DNA of 64,000 nucleotides. Source: Hemileia vastatrix. Lineage: Eukaryota; Basidiomycota; Pucciniomycetes; Pucciniales; Zaghouaniaceae. How positions within the stretch are numbered: position 1 is the first letter of the stretch; every line of letters starts with the position of its first letter. The notes beneath the pieces are model-generated. The model did not search any database. It had not been told where the DNA came from and saw nothing but the letters and a program-made list of their open reading frames with translations. The position numbers and the translations under genes were made by a program. Below, piece by piece: positions 8,147-18,850 of the stretch. The stretch is from contig JASXTE010000002.1 in assembly GCA_030280995.1 (NCBI GenBank), positions 42,306,683 to 42,370,682 of the forward strand, in the 5' to 3' direction.

Positions 8147-10622
8147 TCCTCCCTCCAATTGAGAATGTCCCCATTCTTAAAACTTTGCATAAGTGGTTGA
8201 GCAATTCCAAAAGAATTATATTTTCTAATAAAATAATTTGATAAATTTGTTTTAGCTGGTCTTCTTTTAATTCTTTATAATAAAAGCGTTGTTTCTTCTT
8301 CTCTGGCTTGATATAACATAACATAAAATAAAATAAATCTTGTGATGATTCCACTACTGAGAGCAAGGTTTGAATCCCTTCAGACTCCCATTAACCAGTC
8401 TTCCTTCTTGTCACAGCATTGAGAGAGTGGATCTTCTTATGAGCTGAATACTCCTGATTCCAACCTCATAGGGCCCCCCACTGAGCCGAATTCTATGATT
8501 CCAATCTCGCCATAAGGTCCTTTAAGCTTCACACCAAAAATGGCCTAACACTGAGGCACTAAAAATCATTCCCTAAAATCCAACTACCATCCTAACTTCT
8601 GATTCCTTCATCACAATTTTCAAACTTTGCTATACAGCAAACCCATAAAATACTTTTGCCAGGCTTCCAATAATAATATTAACTTTAGACCATGTTAAAG
8701 CGCCACAAATTTCACCTAATTAACCATTATGCTTTTCTTAGCATCATCACCACCTAAAATTTTAACCTCCTAAAGCTTATCAGCAACCAATTCCTGAAAT
8801 AATTGAATAACCAGTTTGGAGTCTTAGTGGACAGTGATAAATTAAAAGATTGAATTGAGTTATCCAAACAAGATTGACATTCCAGTTTAAAGTCTTGGTG
8901 GACCAAACATATAATCGTTTGCCAGTTTATGGTCTTGGTGGACCAAAGATCGTTTAAGTGCATAAATAACTTGATAAATTCCTAAATAAGGCCTAGGCTT
9001 GACCAAAGATTGAATAAATTTGATAATCCAGTTTAATGTCATAGTGGACCAAACATTTGATTGACAAGTAATCCAGTATAAGGCCATAGTGGACCAATGA
9101 ATGTTGAATTATCCTGCAGATATTAATTTTCCCAGTTTAAAGTCATAGTGGACTAAACAATGAATGAACTACCAGTTTAAAGTCATGGTGGACCAAACAT
9201 TTGATCGATAAGAAATCCAGTTTAAAGTCATGGTGGACCCAACAGCTTGATAATAGTCCAGTTTAAGGTCTTGGTGGACCTAACATTTGATTTATATAAA
9301 AAAATCTGTCTCCAAAAATATCCATAAAATCTTAATCATCCTTGAAATTCAGTTTAAATTCTTGAAGGACTAATAGCTCCAATATAAAATCTTTAATGAC
9401 AGTCTTGAAAATTAGCCAGTTTAAAGTCTTGGAGGACTAACAGCTCCAAAATTTGTATAAAAAAAACCTTAAGGAAAGTCTTGAAAAGTATCCAGTTTAA
9501 AGTCTTGGAGGACTAAAAGCTCCATAATACGTGTAAAAAACCTTAAAGAACGTCTTGAACAGTAGCCAGTTTAAAGTCTTGGAGGACTAACAGATTGAAA
9601 ATACGTATAAAAAACCTTAAAGAACGTCTTGAACAGTAGCCAGTTTAAAGTCTTGGAGGACTAACAGATGTCTTGAAGTAAAATCCCATAGGTATTGAGT
9701 TCCCCTAGACCCTGTTTCCTGTCTAAACTATATGAATAAACTAAAAAGAATAGTTCCTGAAAAATAAAACTAAGAAATATAATATTAATTTTGATTTAAT
9801 TAATTAATTTTTTTTTTTTTTTTTTTTAAAAAAGATGCCCCTGGCCATTTGATGAGCCGTACCCTCGACATCATACCCACATCCAAGTGCAACTTGATGT
9901 GGTTACACAATTTTGAGAAATTTGAAAAGAAAATAAAATAAATGAAAGTTTTTAGAAGATAATTTTTATAATGATGATCACTGGGTGGGCTCCCTCCAAT
10001 TTATAAAAATGATTAGAGACCACCAGTGAGCATCACCTTTACAATAATTCATAATATATATTAAAGAAAAGAAATCACAATCTAACATAAAAAAAATCAA
10101 AAACAAAATAAAATAAAAAAATCTTGAATCCAGCGTTGAGAGCGGTGTCTCTTGATTTGTTCCAGTTTATAGTCTTAGTGGACTTCCTATAATTAAAAGA
10201 CAAAGCCAGGATTCAACTAGAAACAGGGAAAATTTTGGAAACGAACATTATGGGGTAATTGTGTATAGAGCAGCCAGCCCATCAATTACCCCCACACTTA
10301 CCAATAATAAATTAAGAAGGTTCCCCTGTGAACACTTCTTCCAATAAATTTTAAAAATTTTACAACACTATCTTCACCCTTATTTTAAGAATTTTAAGTT
10401 TTTTGAAAATTTCAAAGAAGGTCTTCTTGAATTTCGTTAAGTTTCATCATAGTTTCGTCGCCCATATGCAGTGTAACGACAGTAAAGTATTTTGATAAAA
10501 AGAAGATAGTTTATCCTCGTTGCGGAGGTTGATAAGATTTTTATAAACATCATAGTTTATTCTCATTGCGGAGATCGATAAAATTTGATAAATGTCATAG
10601 TTTATCCTCGTTGCAGAGGTAT
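8147..10622 (-). repeat. 3' non-coding region of A-minus, rich in hairpin repeats
   Basis: No coding sequence. Read on the minus strand it mirrors A2 29830-32870. About 16 copies of the TAAACTGG hairpin lie at 8810-9665 (seen on the plus strand as CCAGTTTA...GTCTTGGTGGACC), one at about 10163, and the CCTC/GAGG form at 10510-10620. Larger stem-loops lie at about 9875-9902, 9974-10033 and 10252-10292. A poly-T run (9810-9828) stands where A2 and A3 have long A-rich tracts on their sense strand. Element B is inserted directly at the last CCTC/GAGG hairpin. Confidence 0.8.
10252..10292 (-). other. Conserved stem-loop with 21-base loop (A-minus copy)
   Basis: GGGGTAATTG and CAATTACCCC form a perfect 10-bp stem around a loop holding GAGCAGCCAGCCCA. 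Copies occur at the same place in A2, A3 and three times in C. Confidence 0.75.
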
Positions 10623-12123
10623 TGTCAGCCTGTATATCTCCAGGACTGAGTAAAAAGTACTTATAAGTTATGTTAAACACATGAACTATACATGGGAATA
10701 ATAAATAAGAGTACACAAATAGTATACATAAGTAAAATTATGATAATACACAAAAAATGCCATTATAACACCTTATATACACGCATATATCCACCTTTTA
10801 TAGGTCTTATGTACTTAATATTAAGTTGGAATATGTTAGGGTAATCTTAAGAACCTTAAGTATAAGGCTTCATAATTTTTAAGTACACTTAAAGCTGTTA
10901 TATTCATTGTTTTATGCAAAAAACAAGAAATGCGCTTTATTTCACTTAAAAGTTGACTATATGCACTATAAAATTGAGAATATCAAAATTGCGCTTTGAC
11001 AGATCAATTGGGCTCATTTAGAACTATTGATTTGGCTATTTAAATGCATAAAAATAACACTTTTCAAATTTGGTGTTTTTTATGCCAGAAATGGCTTCTG
11101 TGTACTGGCCACATACTGCCTGCTTTTTTCCCGTGTGAATAGCTTCATTTTTAGCAAAGTTAGCTTTTTCACACTATAATTACCCCACATTCTATGCCCA
11201 CTGTGGGGAAACACACTAAAATAGGCGACAGGCGCTTATTTAGTGTCCTAGCTTAATTAATAATGCATTGACCCTGTTTATATGCACTAATTTCATTAAT
11301 AACCTCACTCTTGGCACTTTATTTCATCACCACGCTTAAATTCGCCTAATTTTAGTCAAGGATTTACCCGTGCAAGCGCCTGCCAAGAACTGCATGTAGT
11401 TACCCCACATCTCACGCTCTTTTTTAAGTTTTTGGGTGGTTTCTCAGTCAATTTTGGTTATTTTTGAATGGGAATTTCACGTAGTATAATGTCAGGATTA
11501 GCACCATTATTTCTACAGTCAATCCCCCTTATTATTAAGCTATTATTAACCTTAAAAAGTCTCCTTTAGTCCTTAATATTATTGTTTTATATGCATATAC
11601 TCTCTTTTTGTCTTTTTCTTTAATTTTGATGGATTTCCCTTATTATTTCAGGATTTTGGCGGTTATTACTCTTCTAATTATGTCATGGGTCACTGGGAAT
11701 GTTGATGGGAATGTCTATTAGTTGTTTAGAGGCGTGATTAACTGTGTATTGGGTGGTACATCAAGGGAATCATTGGGGAACTCAGTGTGTATAAAAGGAG
11801 GAGGTTTTTGGGTTGTATTTCTTCATTCCTTATCATTACAATTTAACCAATATAACCAAACCAATTACAATACATATCAATTAGTACTTTTATAAGACTT
11901 TTGAATAGTATCTGAATTTATATAATCTATTTTTCTACCAACTATAAAGATTGTAAGCCATATATAAGAATAGTGAGAATTATATTACTGAGACCTTTAT
12001 ATTTGATTATATTTTACAACTTAGTGGATTAAAACTACAGTATTCATATAGGGCCATTAAAATCTTCTAGACAACTGACTATTCAAGCTAGTTCACGTCC
12101 TTGTACTTGACCTTAGCCTGACA
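10623..12123 (+). repeat. 5' LTR of element B
   Basis: Begins TGTCAGCCTG and ends AGCCTGACA. Nearly identical to 18851-20349; differences noted include AATAATAAATAA versus AAATAAATAA near 10697 and single substitutions. The following TTGGGGGCC (12125-12133) is a possible but weak primer-binding site. Confidence 0.92.
11790..11797 (+). promoter_or_regulatory. TATA box in the 5' LTR of B
   Basis: TATAAAAG followed by a purine-rich stretch and then a pyrimidine-rich TTCTTCATTCC about 35 bases on, a plausible initiator. The same box stands in the 3' LTR at 20016-20023. Confidence 0.6.
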
Positions 12124-12791
12124 ATTGGGGGCCTTTCCTCAAGAATTCTGTTATAATCCTGTAAGTGAAATTTTCAAAAGAAGGTGCACGTAAATAATAT
12201 CCCTATAGAAATATTTGGATAATAACAACAGGTTGGGGTCACTTATATAGTGATTTCAGAAAAAGAAGCCCTGTTATATAATAAAATTGTGATATTGAAT
12301 CAACAATTTTACCACTAATTTAACATATAATTGTTATTAGTGGGTCTGTCAATAGACCAATTAAATTTGTGATCTTTGCAGATAAAATTTTTACCACTAA
12401 TTTAACATAAAATTGTTCTTAGTGGGAGTCTGTCAATAGACCAATTAAATTTGTGATCTTTGCAGATAATAAACCAATTAAACTGATTAATTGTTTTCTT
12501 TTAACAGGACTCTTAATCTTTTTATTTATTGGTTTGTAAAATTCATTAAATATTTAGAAAGAATCATACTGACAGTTGTTTTCTTTTGAATATAAAAACA
12601 CGGCTACATATTGTAGACCAGTTAAATCAAGTGACCACATAAAAGCATATTTGACTTTTGGCACTTAAAATATTCACTTCATACCAATAAGTAAGCAATA
12701 AAATTGTCTTCAGTGGTATTGATAAATACTGATAAAACTCCTTTTTGAAGTTTTCATATCTAAACTTTCAATTCTTTAAATTCCACGTAAA
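12124..12791 (+). other. Leader of element B with two 82-bp tandem repeats
   Basis: Non-coding stretch between LTR and the first ORF. Bases 12304-12385 and 12386-12468 are near-identical, each with CCACTAA...TTAGTGG able to form a 7-bp stem, then GTCTGTCAATAGAC. It could act in translation start or RNA packaging; nothing else is seen. Confidence 0.6.
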
Positions 12792-13661
12792 ATGTGTGAC
12801 AACAATGACATTGTAAGTAATAAGGTAAAACCTTATAACTTAAGACCTAGAGCTGAAAGACCTGTTACAGGACATTCAAATGGAGGGCCAGGACTCTCCC
12901 ATAATCAACAACACTCCATCAATGTCTCTGGAGGAAAGGGAAAAGCTTTTAAAGCAGGTTTCAATAAAGAAAACAAAAAATACTTTACAAGAACAAGTTC
13001 ACTCCCTATCCACCCTACTGAACACCTTGACAATAAGAGTCAACAATATAGTGGACCAGATCAACAATCTGGAAAAGAGAGCAGCTCAAGGTTTCATAGA
13101 GGTCAACCAAGCTCTAGTGGACATAAAGACTCAACCACCAACAGTGGCACCCAACAATTCCATAGCAACACCTCCAGCCCAAGAGGAGGACCAAAAAATT
13201 ACAGTAAGCAAATGGAAATGGGATTGGTACGCCCAAAACTACAACAATCCTCAACAGCAGGGCTCCAGCAGTCACCCTTACAGGGGAAAGGCAAGGAGAG
13301 GCAGGGGAAGTGGGATAAGACCTTGGTGAGTCATCCAACTTCTTATGATCAATTATATCAACCTGAAAATAAATTACTTATAGGTAATGAGATTGATAAG
13401 GAAATATTGGATATTATTGATAAGGATTTAAAGGATTATTCATTTGAACAGAATATGTTAAACTTGTCTTTACATGAGGACAATGTAAATAGTTTTATTG
13501 ATCACCAGGAAAATACTATTAATATAAAAATGGAATCAAATGAATTAAATCTTGACCCTGAAAATGAGTCTTCTGAATTGGACACGGAAAAAATAGAATA
13601 TTTTTTAAAAGAGAATCCAATGGAATCAAAAATAATAAGTAAATTATTATTCAAGAATTGA
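12792..13661 (+). CDS. N-terminal ORF of element B (upstream part of Gag?)
   Basis: 289 residues from ATG 12792. It begins MCDNNDIVSNKVKPYNLRPR; the YNLRPR motif is common in Gypsy proteins. A low-complexity Ser/Gly/Gln/His region follows (about residues 30-180), then an acidic, helix-rich tail ending KIISKLLFKN. Two one-base frame changes, near 13650 and 13705, would lead from its tail into the coiled-coil Gag frame open from 13687, so this may be the broken front of one long Gag. It overlaps another open frame at 12880-13329. I do not recognise a domain beyond YNLRPR. Confidence 0.5.
   Translation: MCDNNDIVSNKVKPYNLRPRAERPVTGHSNGGPGLSHNQQHSINVSGGKGKAFKAGFNKENKKYFTRTSSLPIHPTEHLDNKSQQYSGPDQQSGKESSSRFHRGQPSSSGHKDSTTNSGTQQFHSNTSSPRGGPKNYSKQMEMGLVRPKLQQSSTAGLQQSPLQGKGKERQGKWDKTLVSHPTSYDQLYQPENKLLIGNEIDKEILDIIDKDLKDYSFEQNMLNLSLHEDNVNSFIDHQENTINIKMESNELNLDPENESSELDTEKIEYFLKENPMESKIISKLLFKN
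12880..13329 (+). CDS. Overlapping ORF in element B with coiled coil and RG-rich tail
   Basis: 149 residues from ATG 12880 in another frame inside the 12792-13661 ORF. Unlike the low-complexity reading of the overlapping frame, it looks like a real protein: a long heptad-like helix (LEEREKLLKQV ... VNNIVDQINNLEKRAAQGF), a Pro/Thr linker, and a basic end RGKARRGRGSGIRPW typical of nucleic-acid binding. It could be a second product by leaky scanning, or the remnant of the true Gag frame. Which frame is expressed cannot be told from sequence alone. Confidence 0.45.
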   Translation: MEGQDSPIINNTPSMSLEEREKLLKQVSIKKTKNTLQEQVHSLSTLLNTLTIRVNNIVDQINNLEKRAAQGFIEVNQALVDIKTQPPTVAPNNSIATPPAQEEDQKITVSKWKWDWYAQNYNNPQQQGSSSHPYRGKARRGRGSGIRPW

Positions 13662-13686
13662 AAAATTGGAAGAGTTCTCAAAATAG

Positions 13687-14595
13687 TCAAACATTAATAC
13701 AGAAAATGTATTATTACAGCTAACACAATCATTGAGTACCACAGCCAATAAATTAAAAATTATTGAAAATTCAAATAATGAATTAATCAATGAGAATAAA
13801 AGATTAAAATCTGAGATTAGAAATTTAGAAAGTAAATTAGAACACTCTCAGAATATTATGGCTACCATAGAGGGACGTGTAAAATTGTCTTTTTCAAATG
13901 TAAATGATACTTTGACTCAAGTACCTGTAATAAAAGATAGGTTACAAAGAGTAGAAATTGAAGTAGCTAACATTTTGAAAAATACTGAAACAATAAAGGA
14001 TAATACCTCTTATGTAGAAAGAGTACCAGTTTTTATGAAACACTCTGAGGATAAACCAATGATGGAACATGAACATAGTGTCATGGGCTCTGAGAATATA
14101 AAATCAGTAAAAGATGAAATAAATGATCATCTTTCTAAAGTAAGTGAATTACTCAATATTCCTCAGGTTAGGGAAGCAAAAACTAGCCAAAAGAACTGGC
14201 CTAAGATAGATCAGTACCCTTCTTTTGACGGGGATTCAAAATCTGATTGGCAACAATTCATACAAAGAATTGATAACCTAAAATTTTCATACAAATTACC
14301 TGATGAAGAAATTACTTCAAAGTTAATATCTTTATTTACAGATGTGGCCTTATTATGGTTTGAATCTGTATTGAGTGAGGGAATTAATTACTCCTGGAAT
14401 GAATGGAAGGCACTAATTGAAAGGCAATTTGGTGGCCCAAAATTTAGAATCACTCAACAAAGACTGTATGAAAGGGCCAGATATAATCCAAATGCTGGAG
14501 AAAAACCCATGGTCTTCTTAATGAATTTAATAAAAATCATGAAAGCTATGGATCCAAAAATGGATTATGAAGAGTGGAAAGAAAAAATAATATAA
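13687..14595 (+). pseudogene. gag: Gag capsid region of element B
   Basis: Open from 13687 without a usable ATG; the first Met is near 13858. A coiled coil (NSNNELINENKRLKSEIRNL) is followed by a Ty3/Gypsy capsid domain: WPKIDQYPSFDGDSKSDW, FTDVALLWFESVL, WNEWKALIERQFG, QQRLYERAR. An in-frame TAA (14593-14595) separates it from the pol frame, which continues in the same frame with KLPISVRDIIVAR, still Gag. The stop is either a nonsense change or a readthrough point; because it lies inside the capsid domain, nonsense is more likely. Confidence 0.75.
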
Positions 14596-17500
14596 AAATT
14601 GCCTATATCAGTTAGAGACATTATTGTTGCTAGAACTGAAACTGTCAGAGACACCTCTGGATTCATTAATATATGCAATGAGATATTATTAAACCACAAA
14701 TATGAAACCAAGTATAGTAATTACAGACAAAGTGTTGACGTGGTAAAACCTACTACAAGTAAGTTACCAGTGGAAAAGAAAAAACCTTCAGCTCCCCTTG
14801 TCCCTAAGAGACAAGAAAATAACACTTGTTACAAATGTAATGAACCTTGGGTTAAAGGTCACACGTGTAAGAAAAGAATAAATGTTATTGAAACCTCACA
14901 GAATTCTGAACCTAGTAATCATGAAGATGAGAATGTGGAATCCAGTGAGGATTGCAAGAGTAACATATCTTACAGTGATGATGAAAATGAGATATTTGTA
15001 TTAGAACAGGATATAATGTTCCTGAATGATGCTATACCTCATACAGACACATCTTTAACTTCTATAGAGGAAGCTGAAATAATTAAAGATGTATCTCATG
15101 ATACTTACAAAATAACACCTATCAGAGCACCTATTATCATATGTGGAAAAGAAATGAATGCCATTCTTGACACTGGGGCTGCAGGTAGTGTAGTTTCACT
15201 TAATGCATTAATGAAACTTGATAGTAAGTACCAGGAAAAACTAGAACCTGTTCAGACAAAGAACTGGAGGGGTTTTGGTTCAGTATTAAATCCAATTGGC
15301 AAATACAAAACTGCTGTATTCTTTAAATATAATAATGGATATGTTAGAGCAGTTTGTGAATTTGTAGTAATGGATAATAATAATTGTAGTGATTGGTTTA
15401 TTATTGGCAATGATTTATTGACAAAATTTGGCATTAAACTAGATCCTGCAAACAGTTGTTTCACCATAGGGGTGAATGGTAAAAGAAAATTCAAAATATG
15501 TTCTGAAAATTCAGTATATACCATTTCTCCTAGAGAAGAACAACTGCAAGGTGGAAGAACCACCAATGAAGTGGGTGAATTGGAAAATGAAATCCAAAAG
15601 GCCTCTTTCAGTCCTCAACTCTCAAAAATTGAACAAGAAGATATTTTGAGATTGATTAAATCATATCCTATGGCATTTGCTCATGGCTCAAATGAACTAG
15701 GATTGGTCAAAGACCATGAGATGAAAATCTCTTTAAGCTGTGATCTGGATAATATTCCTGGCAGTTTAAAAAAGAAACCTTACCCAGCATCTCCTGCAAA
15801 AAGGAAAGATATTGAAGACAATATAAAATTGTTGTTGGAAATGGGTATTGTTGAAAAAGTGGACACAACACCTAAGTATTGTGTCATTTCACCAGTATTA
15901 ATCTCTTATGAAAAAGATAAGGCAAGATTATGCGGTGATTATAGAGCTCTGAATACATATACAGTAGATGATATTTACCCTCTACCAAGGATAGCTTCTA
16001 TCCATGCTACCTTACAAGGAGCAAAATATATTTCCTGTCTGGATGGGAACAAGGGTTACCACCAGATTCCTGTGGAAAGAAATTCTCAAAATTACTTATT
16101 AATAACCACACATATGGGTATATATAAGTATGTGAGAATGCCATTTGGCCCAAAGAATGCCCCTTCAGTCTTCCAAAAATTGATGGATAGTGTTTTTCAT
16201 CAGGAAATGGTTGAAGGATGGCTATTGGTCTATATTGATGACATCATAGTGTTTTCAAAAACATATGATGAACATTTAAATCACCTGAAAAGAGTCTTTC
16301 AAAAAATGGATGAAATTAATATGACTATTGCATTAAAGAAATGTAAGTTTGGATTTCAATCCTTGAAAGTACTTGGACATGTTGTATCTGGATTACAAAT
16401 TTGTGTTGACCAGAATAAAGTGGCAGCAATTAAAAACATTGGGATACCTAAAAATGTAAAAGAGGTTCAAAGTTTTTTGGGTATGTGTGGATATTATAGA
16501 CAATATATTAAAAATTACCAATCCATTTCAGCCCCTTTAACAACATTAATCAGGAAGAATGAAGCTTTCATTTGGAATAATGAAAGACAGCACGCCTTTA
16601 ACAAATTAAAGGAATGTTTAATGTCAGCTCCAATATTGGGACTGCCAGATTTCACCCTACCTTTTATCTTGTACACTGATGCAAGTTTCATAGGTTTGGG
16701 TGCTGCTTTACAGCAGAAACAGATAATAAATGGAAAATTATCTGAAGTAGTTATCTGTTATATATCCAGAACCTTAAGAAAAACAGAATTAAGGTATGGT
16801 GCCACACAGCTAGAATGTTTAGCCGTGGTGTGGGCTTTGGAGAAACTTCATTACTATCTGGAAGACCAGAAGTTTGAACTTATAACAGATTGCAGTGCAG
16901 TAAAATCATTACTAAACATGAAAACACCTAATAGGCACATGTTTAGATGGCAACTAGCTGTACAAGAGTACAGAGGAAGAATGACAATCACTCACAGAGC
17001 AGGAACATTGCATTCAAATGTGGATTTATTATCCAGAAGTCCTTTGCCAAATGATGCTGACAACCCAGCTTATGTACCTGAAAATGAGGTTATACATATA
17101 TTTGGGATTTATATAGTGGATTTAGAAGAAGAGTTTATGCAAACTATATTGGAAAATTATTCATCTGATAAAGATTTGTCTAAACTATCTACCATTCTTA
17201 ATGATCCAACAAATGCCTCCATGAGTGCATTAATTAAAACCTTGCCTCCAAAGTATAAAAATGCGTTGGAAAAAGGTAAACTATCAATTGAAGATGGATA
17301 TATATATTACAGGAAAAAGTTAAGCAATGTAATAGTAATACCACCTTCTATGAAAGAGTTAATGTTGAGTACTTGTCATGATGACATCTTAGCTGGTCAT
17401 TTTGACTTTAACAAAACATTAACCAGAGTTAAAAATACAGCCTGGTGGATAAACATGAAAGAGGATGTACAAAAATACATTGAAACATGTGACACTTGTC

Positions 17501-18666
17501 AGAAATCTAAAAGATTAACTGGGAAGAGAGCTGGGTTGTTACAACAAATAGAGCAGCCAAAAGCTCCATGGGAAATTATAAACATGGATTTTGTAACTGG
17601 CTTGCCATTAGCAGGAAAAGAAAGTTTCAATTCTTGCTGGGTAATAGTGGATAGATTAACAAAAATGTGTAAGTTTATCCCTACCCATAAAGAGGTATCT
17701 GCAAAAGACTTGGCATTACTATGGTGGACTCAGATGATGAATACTGCTGGGTTCCCCAAAGCCATAATCTCTGACAGAGACCCTAAATTTACTTCAGAGT
17801 TCTGGACATCTTTGATGGAAGTATCAGGTTGTCAATTAAAATTGTCTACAGCACACCATCCACAAACTGATGGGCTGGCTGAGAGGATGATACAAACTCT
17901 TGAAGACATGATCAGAAGATATTGTGCCTTTGGATTAGAATACAAAGACAATGAGAAATTCACACATGACTGGGTAACATTAATTCCTGGCCTTGAATTT
18001 TCTTATAACAGCACAACTCATTCTTTAACAGAGAAGAAACCATTTGAACTCTGGCTGGGATATTTACCAAATACCCCAGTAAATCATTTAAATAAACTAC
18101 CAAGGTTGGATATACACCCTGGCACTAAATCCTTTATTCATATGCAACAAATGTGTAGAAAGCATGCAGAAGAATGCATCCAAAAAGCATTTGAATATGA
18201 AAAGAAAAGGTGGGACAAATCTCATAAAGAATTTGAATTTAAAAAGGGAGATGAAGTCCTCATATCAACACTACATTTTAACTTACAAGGTAATGTTAAA
18301 TTAAAGGATCCCTTTGTAGGACCTTTTGTAGTAAATAAAATGGTTGGGAATAATGCAGTGGAAGTCATATTATATGCTCCATATGATAGGAAACATCCAG
18401 TTTTCCCTATCTCATTATTGAAACCTTACCATGCAAATGATCCTGACTTATTTCCAAAAAGAAGGGGAAGGCCTAAAAAGCAACCTGAAGAAATTGTGGA
18501 AAAATCAGAGATTGAAAAAATACTCAAGAAAAGAATCCTTACTAAAGAAAAAGGAACTGAGTATTTACTAAGATTAAAAGGGAAATCAAATGAATTTGAT
18601 AAATGGATACCTGAAAAAGAAATTTCTAATTTATCCACCCTTCTTAAAAAATTTAAACAGAAATAA
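14596..18666 (+). CDS. pol: Pol of element B: zinc knuckle, protease, RT, RNase H, integrase, chromodomain
   Basis: About 1,356 codons open to TAA 18664; it has no own ATG and continues the Gag frame. Positions from codon TTG 14599: zinc knuckle C77-X2-C80-X7-H88-X-C90, the chromovirus form; protease DTGA at 191-194; RT with YIDD at 545-548; RNase H with TDAS near 694; integrase zinc-binding H/H/C/C region (HDDILAGHF ... CDTCQ) and core D997, D1059, E1095 (DD35E); chromodomain at the end (about 1296-1352, YLLRLKGKSNEFDKWIPEKE). The protein would cut itself, copy the RNA and integrate the DNA; chromodomains steer integration to marked chromatin. Intact apart from the stop at 14593. Confidence 0.92.
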   Translation, partial: KLPISVRDIIVARTETVRDTSGFINICNEILLNHKYETKYSNYRQSVDVVKPTTSKLPVEKKKPSAPLVPKRQENNTCYKCNEPWVKGHTCKKRINVIETSQNSEPSNHEDENVESSEDCKSNISYSDDENEIFVLEQDIMFLNDAIPHTDTSLTSIEEAEIIKDVSHDTYKITPIRAPIIICGKEMNAILDTGAAGSVVSLNALMKLDSKYQEKLEPVQTKNWRGFGSVLNPIGKYKTAVFFKYNNGYVRAVCEFVVMDNNNCSDWFIIGNDLLTKFGIKLDPANSCFTIGVNGKRKFKICSENSVYTISPREEQLQGGRTTNEVGELENEIQKASFSPQLSKIEQEDILRLIKSYPMAFAHGSNELGLVKDHEMKISLSCDLDNIPGSLKKKPYPASPAKRKDIEDNIKLLLEMGIVEKVDTTPKYCVISPVLISYEKDKARLCGDYRALNTYTVDDIYPLPRIASIHATLQGAKYISCLDGNKGYHQIPVERNSQNYLLITTHMGIYKYVRMPFGPKNAPSVFQKLMDSVFHQEMVEGWLLVYIDDIIVFSKTYDEHLNHLKRVFQKMDEINMTIALKKCKFGFQSLKVLGHVVSGLQICVDQNKVAAIKNIGIPKNVKEVQSFLGMCGYYRQYIKNYQSISAPLTTLIRKNEAFIWNNERQHAFNKLKECLMSAPILGLPDFTLPFILYTDASFIGLGAALQQKQIINGKLSEVVICYISRTLRKTELRYGATQLECLAVVWALEKLHYYLEDQKFELITDCSAVKSLLNMKTPNRHMFRWQLAVQEYRGRMTITHRAGTLHSNVDLLSRSPLPNDADNPAYVPENEVIHIFGIYIVDLEEEFMQTILENYSSDKDLSKLSTILNDPTNASMSALIKTLPPKYKNALEKGKLSIEDGYIYYRKKLSNVIVIPPSMKELMLSTCHDDILAGHFDFNKTLTRVKNTAWWINMKEDVQKYIETCDTCQKSKRLTGKRAGLLQQIEQPKAPWEIINMDFVTGLPLAGKESFNSCWVIVDRLTKMCKFIPTHKEVSAKDLALLWWTQMMNTAGFPKAIISDRDPKFTSEFWTSLMEVSGCQLKLSTAHHPQTDGLAERMIQTLEDMIRRYCAFGLEYKDNEKFTHDWVTLIPGLEFSYNSTTHSLTEKKPFELWLGYLPNTPVNHLNKLPRLDIHPGTKSFIHMQQMCRKHAEECIQKAFEYEKKRWDKSHKEFEFKKGDEVLISTLHFNLQGNVKLKDPFVGPFVVNKMVGNNAVEVILYAPYDRKHPVFPISLLKPYHANDPDLFPKRRGRPKKQPEEIVEKSEIEKILKKRILTKEKGTEYLLRLKGKSNEFDKWIPEKEISNLSTLLKKFKQK

Positions 18667-18850
18667 ATTTCTCTTCAACCAGCTGAGGGGTTAAAAAACC
18701 AGTACTCATAATATTTTATTATGTTTTATTTCTTTAAAGTTGAATCTTTAATGCTACAGATTTATTCTGAATACCTGAAAATTACAAATTAAATAAAATA
18801 AAATGTATGACTTATCATTTTTTTTATTGTTTTTTTTTTGGGTGGGCGAG
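18667..18850 (+). other. 3' untranslated part and polypurine tract of B
   Basis: Short AT-rich stretch with no gene. GGGTGGGCGAG (18840-18850) directly before the LTR is the likely plus-strand primer. Confidence 0.7.

Noticed and set aside
13114..13338. Minus-strand ORF in element B N-terminal region
   Set aside because: Shadow of the two plus-strand frames; no recognisable feature.
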